Below, one piece after another: positions 15,087-19,807 of a stretch of 19,807 nt of DNA. Each line of letters starts with the position of its first letter. Position 1 is the first letter of the stretch. A program made the translations under genes and the position numbers. The notes below the pieces were generated by a model. The model did not search any database. It was given only the letters and a program-made list of their open reading frames with translations, and was not told the origin of the DNA. Location: positions 1 to 19,807 of the forward strand of contig JAJZXP010000247.1 in assembly GCA_021806345.1 (NCBI GenBank), given 5' to 3'. Origin of the DNA: Thermoplasmata archaeon. Its GTDB lineage: Archaea; Thermoplasmatota; Thermoplasmata; Thermoplasmatales; Thermoplasmataceae.

Positions 15087-16973
15087 TATATATATAGAAT
15101 AGAGGGTATCCATAAACTTTATCCTTTCAGCTGAGTCTTTTGGAGCCCATAATGAGGCAGCGGTAAATATGCTTTCCCAAGTCTTTGCTCGACTACCGGA
15201 GAACTTAGGGATGCTGATTATCCACTCGTTTGAATCTGGAATTTGAACGATTAAGCCGAATTCATCTAAAGTTGTGGAGTAAGCAATCTCGATTTTACCT
15301 CCCCCCAAAACTTGTTTAGCGACTCTTCTCACATTAGAAGTGGGGTCCATAGTTCTCCTAATCTCTTTTCTGCGTTCGGCTCTTCGTTCTTTGATGTCGC
15401 TGATAATACCTTTCTTTTCGGGTAGTATTTTAGAAAGGTTGTTGTAAAAAGTTATATCTCTATTGAATGAGACTTCTGCTTTTGAAGGTAAGATGTTGAT
15501 TTCCTTAGTTCTGCTTTCTAAAGGGATTACTTCATCTTGATTATTGTTAGGTTTTTCCATTATTTGCTTAATGGGTGGGCGTTCTGGGACTTTACCCCTA
15601 AACAGATTTTCGAGATATGCCCTTAGATATTGGTACGTACGCGATCCTTCAAAAAGACTCTCTCTATCTAAGTTTACTATGGAATGAAAGCCTTTATCCA
15701 AGTATATCTCTACTAACATTTGATGTAGAACTACTGGGTCTTCACTATAGAGCCTTAATTCATCTTTGAAGTAATCTCCAATTGCTACATTATATACTCT
15801 AAACAGAATTCCACGATATTCATGAGGTAAAATTCTTACATTCTGATGATACACGTATCCTCTGATTAAAGTATTTATGTATAAACCCGGTTCATTTTCA
15901 ATTTCAGCTTCTTTAGGTTCAATCACGTAAACGTAGGGGTTTAACTTTTCAAGAGAGTTCTCAAGCAAGTCTCTTTTTGTAGGGTAAAGAAGTGGTTTAT
16001 AAATCTTAAAATAATTGTGGGTTTCCATCTCATTATCTTGTTGTCCACTTTTGAAAATTCCTATCTTGGCATTAAAATTTAAGTTTCGAATTTTCTCCTT
16101 AAGAGATATAAAATTTGGATCTGAAGTTCCAGGTATTATGTGCTCAGTACCATCAGTTAATGTTATCTTGGATCTAACCGGACCATCTGGCAAATATTGA
16201 ACAGGAGACATTAACCCCACAGTGGCAATTATTTGGTCAAAGACGGCAAGGTTAGGAAGTTTTTCATCATAGGATAAGCCATCCAAGAACTGCGTAAAGT
16301 AACGTTCAAACTGGCTTTCTTCTGATTCTTCAGAGTTCAATTTAAATGGCACTTGGAAAAAATAAGATGTTTGAATGTCATCCAAGATGTTTGAAAGAAA
16401 CGGTGGCTTGAAATCGCTTATTTCAACTATAGTATATTTGTCAAATCCCAATACGCTTCTAGAGGTCACTTTTACATTTCCAATCGAAAATTTGTCCATA
16501 GTTTCAGTTTGTTCCCTAACATCGTCGAAAAAGGACAAAGAAATTTCAGCGGAATATTCCCTTTCTTCGTCTTGTTTTTTTGTTCTCACTACAAAACTCC
16601 TGCACGCAGAAGCAACGGAAAGCATACCTATTCCGAGTCTACCAATAGTATCTCGCCCACTGGGAGTTTTCTCCCTATTCTTCTCATTCTTAGTACTTCC
16701 CCCAATATGGGTGAATATATATTCCAAGGTCCTAAGGTCCATACCATTTCCGTTATCCCGGACAGCTATTCGGTCAAGGAATATCGTGCCAGTACGATCA
16801 TATGAAAAGTGAAAGTTTAAGGAGACATCAGTAGCATCTGCATCGAAGGAATTACTTATCAACTCCTTTAGCGCACTAGCTGGTGATCTATACAGGCCGG
16901 AAGAAATATGCTTTATAATCTGGACACTTACTTGTAATGTGAGTCGTTTTTCAAACTTCACTTCAGTACTCAA
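15057..16973 (-). CDS. GHKL (Hsp90-like) ATPase protein
   Basis: A 638-aa protein with an N-terminal GHKL ATP-binding domain: N box ELISNSFDADA with E37, N41 and D44; G1 box DNGNGM at 73-78; and G2 box DTIGRLGIGM at 108-117. The order is that of Hsp90, MutL, MORC and related ATPases, where ATP binding drives dimer closure. Beyond about residue 300 no known domain is seen; the C-terminal part is mixed, with a basic segment (IKERRAERRKEIRR) near residue 530. It is not Hsp90 itself (no middle or C-terminal domain recognised). TTG 16973 is the start, with a GGGGTG SD 6 nt upstream. It overlaps the 262-aa gene by 11 bp. In defence islands GHKL proteins often act as sensors or switches; here that is inference. 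Confidence 0.85.
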   Translation of the reverse strand: MSTEVKFEKRLTLQVSVQIIKHISSGLYRSPASALKELISNSFDADATDVSLNFHFSYDRTGTIFLDRIAVRDNGNGMDLRTLEYIFTHIGGSTKNEKNREKTPSGRDTIGRLGIGMLSVASACRSFVVRTKKQDEEREYSAEISLSFFDDVREQTETMDKFSIGNVKVTSRSVLGFDKYTIVEISDFKPPFLSNILDDIQTSYFFQVPFKLNSEESEESQFERYFTQFLDGLSYDEKLPNLAVFDQIIATVGLMSPVQYLPDGPVRSKITLTDGTEHIIPGTSDPNFISLKEKIRNLNFNAKIGIFKSGQQDNEMETHNYFKIYKPLLYPTKRDLLENSLEKLNPYVYVIEPKEAEIENEPGLYINTLIRGYVYHQNVRILPHEYRGILFRVYNVAIGDYFKDELRLYSEDPVVLHQMLVEIYLDKGFHSIVNLDRESLFEGSRTYQYLRAYLENLFRGKVPERPPIKQIMEKPNNNQDEVIPLESRTKEINILPSKAEVSFNRDITFYNNLSKILPEKKGIISDIKERRAERRKEIRRTMDPTSNVRRVAKQVLGGGKIEIAYSTTLDEFGLIVQIPDSNEWIISIPKFSGSRAKTWESIFTAASLWAPKDSAERIKFMDTLYSIYITSEGKQNES

Positions 16974-17751
16974 AAGTTACACCCCATTGATTCCCTTTTT
17001 TGAAATAATCCTCATAAGCTTTAAGGACTGCCTCTAAACAAAATCCAATCTTCGTCGAATCTCCAAATTCTCTTGAGTGAACGATAGGCGAAAGGATTGC
17101 GAACGTTTCAATTATTCCTTGAAGTAATTCTGGTTCGATCCAAAGATCATCACTATGCATTTCATCAATATTCTCAGCAGCGCTTCTGGCGATATTTAAA
17201 CGACCTTCTTTGAGCTTATATCTCTTTTCATTAAAAGAGTCATCCTTTTCTATCAGATTTTTTCTCACAGAACTGCTTTTCACTATCATCATGAATGTCT
17301 CAAAACCCAATTTCCTAATATTGTCATAAATATAGTCAATTTCGTTCTTGTTAGTCTTACTTTTTAATTGTTTATCTTTGTACCATGCATAAACTCCATA
17401 GTTGTTGTAAATGAGATATTCTCCTAACAAACGAATTGCAAAACTGGCTCCAGCCCAATATTCGAGTTGAAGGAAATTGATGGCGTTTGTGAATTCTTCA
17501 AAAACTCTATCTTCCGCCTTATCAAAAAAAGTAGGAAAGTTGGATTGGAGGGTAGTATAATATTGTGTGACCGAAGAGCTCTCTGGTTCATTAGAACCTG
17601 GATTTTTAATATATGAAAGAACATGTTTTCTATCACAAAATAGCAACAACTCTCCCTGAAATGACAAGCCACTATTGTACAATTCAACAACAGGTATCGC
17701 ATCGTTAACAGAGATGTAACACCGTAAGGTTGAGGAGTTAAATTCCGTCAA
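16963..17751 (-). CDS. Unknown 262-aa protein of the GHKL operon
   Basis: A 262-residue, mainly helical, soluble protein with no recognised family. Its start is TTG at 17751: the frame is closed upstream at 17773 without ATG or GTG, and a perfect SD (GGAGGTG, 17760-17766 on the minus strand) lies 8 nt before it. The N-terminal third has short strands and a Ser-rich stretch, and the C-terminal two thirds form helices such as WAGASFAIRLLGEYLIYNNYG, with a final segment that could bind a partner. It resembles, only loosely, helical DUF4145-type proteins. Overlaps with the 94-aa gene (14 bp) and the GHKL gene (11 bp) imply coupled production, and probably a complex. Confidence 0.75.
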   Translation of the reverse strand: MTEFNSSTLRCYISVNDAIPVVELYNSGLSFQGELLLFCDRKHVLSYIKNPGSNEPESSSVTQYYTTLQSNFPTFFDKAEDRVFEEFTNAINFLQLEYWAGASFAIRLLGEYLIYNNYGVYAWYKDKQLKSKTNKNEIDYIYDNIRKLGFETFMMIVKSSSVRKNLIEKDDSFNEKRYKLKEGRLNIARSAAENIDEMHSDDLWIEPELLQGIIETFAILSPIVHSREFGDSTKIGFCLEAVLKAYEDYFKKGNQWGVTFEY

Positions 17752-18022
17752 TGAATTGACACCTCCATAGCATTATTCCCTCCATCAGAAGTAAATAATC
17801 CACATAATCGTTGGAACCAAAGCCATTACTTTCGCTCTCCCGATGATAAGGAAAAATTCGAAGTAATGACCGGATTTTACTAGTCGAACCTCTTGCTTTT
17901 ATGGACATTTCAACAACACTTCTCGCCGAATGTATTTCATTGTTGATCCTGAACCCATGAGCCTTGCCAGGAACGAAGAAATAATAGGCATTTCCTTGCT
18001 TATAGGTTTTTTTACAAGTCAA
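17738..18022 (-). CDS. Unknown 94-aa protein, first gene of the GHKL operon
   Basis: A 94-aa basic protein read from TTG at 18022. A TATA-like TTTATATC (about 18044-18052) is centred 26 bp upstream, so the TTG would be the leaderless start of the operon. No ATG or GTG is available as an early alternative. Basic and Ser-rich in the middle (SIKARGSTSKIRSLLRIF), hydrophobic near the C-terminus (YLLLMEGIMLW), it has no known domain. The SD for the 262-aa gene is inside its coding end. It could be a small DNA-binding or regulatory subunit. Because it is short, the alternative is that this region is only a leader for the 262-aa gene. Confidence 0.6.
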   Translation of the reverse strand: MTCKKTYKQGNAYYFFVPGKAHGFRINNEIHSARSVVEMSIKARGSTSKIRSLLRIFPYHRESESNGFGSNDYVDYLLLMEGIMLWRCQFIDGI

Positions 18023-18043
18023 TGAAACGCTCTACACATTTTA

Positions 18044-18052
18044 AGATATAAA
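18044..18052 (-). promoter_or_regulatory. TATA box of the GHKL operon
   Basis: TTTATATC on the minus strand is 26 bp before TTG 18022. The 118-bp region 18023-18140 is shared with the divergent AbrB-like gene, which may therefore regulate both. Confidence 0.5.
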
Positions 18053-18140
18053 TTTTTTTATGCTCAAATGCCAATAATTTTCTAGGCTCTCATCTATAAA
18101 ATACTTTAATCAATTATCATAATTACCTTTAATACAACGG

Positions 18141-18290
18141 TTGGTAGATGTATCACATGTTTCAAAAAGAGGTTCGTCACTGAGAATAACCCTTCCAAAG
18201 AAAGTTCAGGCATTCCTGGGTGTTAAGGAAGAAGATATTTTGGGGTTTTATGAGGAAGACGGGAAGATTGTTTTGAAAAAAATGGAGTAA
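18141..18290 (+). CDS. AbrB-like transition-state regulator / antitoxin 1
   Basis: A 49-aa SpoVT/AbrB-type protein read from TTG 18141 (VDVSHVSKRGSSLRITLPKK...KIVLKKME). It carries the swapped-hairpin barrel core of this family: RGSSLRITLPKKV at about 10-22, a short helix with VKEEDI, and the FYEEDGKIVLKK strand pair. Homology with the second AbrB protein in the window starts at DVSHVS, which supports TTG 18141; the ATG at 18148 is in another frame and ends after 11 codons. Family members dimerise, bind promoter DNA and often serve as antitoxins. It is divergent from the GHKL operon, so regulation of that operon is a natural guess. Confidence 0.75.
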   Translation: MVDVSHVSKRGSSLRITLPKKVQAFLGVKEEDILGFYEEDGKIVLKKME

Positions 18291-18326
18291 GGAAATGAGT
18301 CTTCAAAGAGGAATTCTAACGGAACT

Positions 18327-18854
18327 TTAGCAAGTAACAAGTTTCACCTTGTCACTGTCTTTATGTATGGAGTCTGCAACTCTCTTATGAAAATCGGTAA
18401 GGTCAATTTCCTCTGAACCCAAATATGCAACAACTAAATGTTTTGAGTTAATTTCATTTGTCTTTCTCATATCAATGAGTTTTCCGTGGTCAACATTAAT
18501 CCTTTGCACGTCACTAGAATACAATCGCACCTTCTGCCCCAAGTAATAAATTGCTTTGACTTCTACCACATCAAATGTGCCTTCTTTGTTCCAGTAGGTC
18601 AGATCTGGATGATCTGTTTTCTTTTCTCCATTTCTCTTCTTCTCCCAGAACCATTCGAGACCAAGGTTAAGAGTGGTATATTCGTTTCCAAGTTCCATTG
18701 TTAGAAAATTATGGTAAGTTAGGGCAACAAATTCCATTTCATATGGGTCGCCAAAATACTTACCATATCGCTTGGACTGAGCTCTGGTAATTTCCCTTAA
18801 GTTCTGGGCAGTTTTAGAACAAACCTTTTCCAGGTCATTGTGGAATAAATCCAT
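18327..18854 (-). CDS. PD-(D/E)XK-like nuclease-fold protein
   Basis: A 175-aa protein. Residues about 82-100 contain HPDLTYWNKEGTFDVVEVKA, which fits a PD-(D/E)XK active site: an Asp in the first strand and the E-V-K triad in the next. Helices precede it, including EMEFVALTYHNFLTMELG at 38-56. A catalytic role is likely but not proven. A TATA-like TTAATATG (about 18877-18884) lies 27 bp before ATG 18854, so the mRNA is leaderless. It lies 54 bp downstream of the second AbrB gene on the same strand and faces the first, so an AbrB-antitoxin/nuclease-toxin pair is one reading; a stand-alone defence nuclease is another. Confidence 0.65.
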   Translation of the reverse strand: MDLFHNDLEKVCSKTAQNLREITRAQSKRYGKYFGDPYEMEFVALTYHNFLTMELGNEYTTLNLGLEWFWEKKRNGEKKTDHPDLTYWNKEGTFDVVEVKAIYYLGQKVRLYSSDVQRINVDHGKLIDMRKTNEINSKHLVVAYLGSEEIDLTDFHKRVADSIHKDSDKVKLVTC

Positions 18855-18908
18855 AGTAAAATTATAGTTGTATTATCATATTAATTTATTCCAAAATCGC
18901 CTATTAGG

Positions 18909-19073
18909 TTATTCTTCCATCTTCATTTTTCTTAGCACAATTTCTCCATCCTTTTCACCGTAAATAATAAGGTCGTCGGGGTTTAGGCCCAGTTTCTTAA
19001 TAATTTTCACCGGAAGCGTAATTCTAAAAGAGCTCCCCCTTGACGAAATGTGTGATACATCCAATATTCTCAT
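18909..19073 (-). CDS. AbrB-like regulator / antitoxin 2
   Basis: A 54-aa AbrB-type protein (MRILDVSHISSRGSSFRITL..., ending EIVLRKMKMEE) on the minus strand. It matches the first AbrB protein along its length, with DVSHxSxRGSSxRITLP conserved, so the two are paralogues; the variation is mainly in the second half. The start is ATG 19073, with TATA-like TTTATTATA (19095-19103) 26 bp upstream, consistent with leaderless translation. It precedes the nuclease-like gene on the same strand. Expected role: dimeric DNA-binding repressor or antitoxin of the adjacent gene. Confidence 0.75.
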   Translation of the reverse strand: MRILDVSHISSRGSSFRITLPVKIIKKLGLNPDDLIIYGEKDGEIVLRKMKMEE

Positions 19074-19223
19074 AATTCCGGAATTCAGAAGCTGTATAAT
19101 AAAGGTATTTTACTTTAGTTGGTCAGGGAATCCGTAATATCCGCATTTTATAAGTATTCTCTTTTTCTCATTTATTACACGGAAGCACTATTACCTTAAG
19201 TACCCGTCATTATTAAGCGGGCT
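19074..19223. other. Divergent intergenic region
   Basis: It holds the minus-strand promoter of AbrB 2 and, on the plus strand, TTTATAAGT (about 19146-19154), TTAAGTA (about 19195-19201, at leaderless distance from ATG 19224), and a small inverted repeat CCCG...CGGG (19203-19206, 19218-19221) just before the start, possibly an operator. Confidence 0.4.
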
Positions 19224-19424
19224 ATGGGTGCAAAAGGGCAAATACCAACAATACCTGAGGACCGCGTGATTCAGGAAATAAAGGAGAAAGCATACCGGAG
19301 AGGCTGGAATGAACGAAAGGAATTCGATTCAGGCCTCATAGAGGAAGCTCTGAGGAAGAGCCAGAATTATGAGGAATTTCCCCTCAACTTAGAGAAAGGA
19401 TTGCAAAAGAGGATGGGGTTATAG
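19224..19424 (+). CDS. Unknown 66-aa protein
   Basis: A small, charged, mostly helical protein (MGAKGQIPTIPEDRVIQEIK start) with no known domain. No SD is visible; a TTAAGTA about 26 bp before the ATG and an inverted repeat across 19203-19221 suggest a leaderless, possibly regulated start. It is followed after 1 bp by the next gene, so it heads a new plus-strand operon. Codon use resembles the genes at the left end, which suggests return to the element backbone. Confidence 0.65.
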   Translation: MGAKGQIPTIPEDRVIQEIKEKAYRRGWNERKEFDSGLIEEALRKSQNYEEFPLNLEKGLQKRMGL

Positions 19425-19425
19425 A

Positions 19426-19689
19426 GTGATATCAGCCATAGATGCTGAGAAAACCAGGAACGATATAGATCGCAAGATTGGAGAGATAAGGAAGAAACTT
19501 AACTCAATGGAAACCCAGGAGCAGAGAGAACAATACATCCTTGGACTGATACACGGCCATAACTGGTTCATGGAAACTCTTCAAAGAGGTTTGAAGATGG
19601 ACCTAAGTGACGATGAACTCAAGAGATTCCTACAGGGTGAAATTACCGCTCAAAAGATTTACTGGAGAAGCGTGAGGGACTGGATATGA
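19426..19689 (+). CDS. Unknown 87-aa helical protein
   Basis: Read from GTG 19426, one base after the preceding stop. It is probably a helical bundle or coiled coil in its first half (DAEKTRNDIDRKIGEIRKKL). No Cys/His cluster or membrane segment is seen. The next gene overlaps its end in ATGA (19686-19689), so it is translationally coupled. The function is unknown; backbone membership is inferred from packing. Confidence 0.65.
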   Translation: MISAIDAEKTRNDIDRKIGEIRKKLNSMETQEQREQYILGLIHGHNWFMETLQRGLKMDLSDDELKRFLQGEITAQKIYWRSVRDWI

Positions 19690-19807
19690 ACAGATTTGAC
19701 ACGGAATTCTGGAATGGTGGCCTCAAAGCTCTGATCCTTGCAGCTGAAAGACTTAAGAAACTTGCAGAAGTTGATGTTGCAAACAGTGAGGGAATCCTGA
19801 TCGGCAG
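19686..19807 (+). CDS. Unknown protein, 3'-partial
   Basis: A gene start cut by the window edge: ATG at 19686 overlaps the previous stop. The visible 40 residues begin MNRFDTEFWNGGLKAL and continue with an amphipathic helix (AAERLKKLAEVD). No domain can be assigned from this part. Confidence 0.6.
   Translation, partial: MNRFDTEFWNGGLKALILAAERLKKLAEVDVANSEGILIG

Noticed and set aside
16375..16812. Plus-strand ORF of 145 codons inside the GHKL gene
   Set aside because: It covers the GHKL motif region on the opposite strand, which is clearly coding.
15057..16973. True Hsp90 or topoisomerase VI/MutL identity for the GHKL protein
   Set aside because: Only the GHKL domain is recognised; characteristic downstream domains of those families are not seen.
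18148..18183. ATG start for AbrB 1
   Set aside because: This frame stops after 11 codons; homology to AbrB 2 is in the frame of TTG 18141. A frameshift was considered, but the TTG reading needs none.
1..19807. tRNA, rRNA or CRISPR array
   Set aside because: No cloverleaf, conserved rRNA stretch or regularly spaced repeat was found by eye; short or diverged cases could be missed.

Overview
The window looks like a mobile or accessory region of an archaeal genome, most likely of the order Thermoplasmatales. The basis is AGG/AGA-dominated arginine usage, TATA boxes centred about 26-27 nt upstream of start codons (leaderless transcripts), Shine-Dalgarno (SD) sites mainly inside operons, frequent TTG starts, AbrB-type small regulators, and archaeal-style replication or mobility genes. 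No rRNA, tRNA or CRISPR array was seen. The species is an inference.

Layout. (1) Positions 1-4511: a tightly packed plus-strand operon of element-backbone genes, many with ATGA overlaps. It holds two unknown small proteins, a 338-aa protein whose C-terminus resembles a PCNA-type sliding clamp, a short basic protein, an ArdC-like/ImmA-IrrE-like metallopeptidase fusion, an unknown protein, and a P-loop ATPase with two C-terminal zinc ribbons. A T-rich stop and a cluster of five TGTCCT/AGGACA boxes follow. (2) 4798-6878: a leaderless operon of a winged-helix protein, an unknown 448-aa protein and a 55-aa two-helix membrane protein. (3) 7103-8234: a minimal tyrosine recombinase overlapped by a membrane-anchored protein of unknown function. 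(4) 8554-13348: a type III-like restriction-modification pair (Mod methyltransferase, Res helicase-nuclease), bracketed by related short repeat units at about 8319-8446 and 13359-13409. (5) 13647-15060: a small leaderless minus-strand gene and a DndC-like sulfurtransferase with no other dnd gene nearby. (6) 15057-18022, minus strand: an overlapping three-gene operon (94 aa, 262 aa, and a 638-aa GHKL/Hsp90-like ATPase), every gene starting with TTG, convergent with the DndC-like gene and sharing a TTAA at the stop codons. (7) 18141-19073: two paralogous AbrB-like proteins flanking a PD-(D/E)XK-like protein. (8) 19224-end: densely packed plus-strand genes of the backbone style again.

Interpretation: backbone-like operons lie on both sides of a central cargo that looks like a defence island (integrase, restriction-modification, DndC-like enzyme, GHKL operon, AbrB/nuclease). 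The best candidate for an undescribed system is the DndC-like gene together with the TTG-initiated 94-aa/262-aa/GHKL operon, possibly controlled by the divergent AbrB protein. The restriction-modification assignment is solid. The functional link between the DndC-like gene and the GHKL operon is inferred from position and gene type only.
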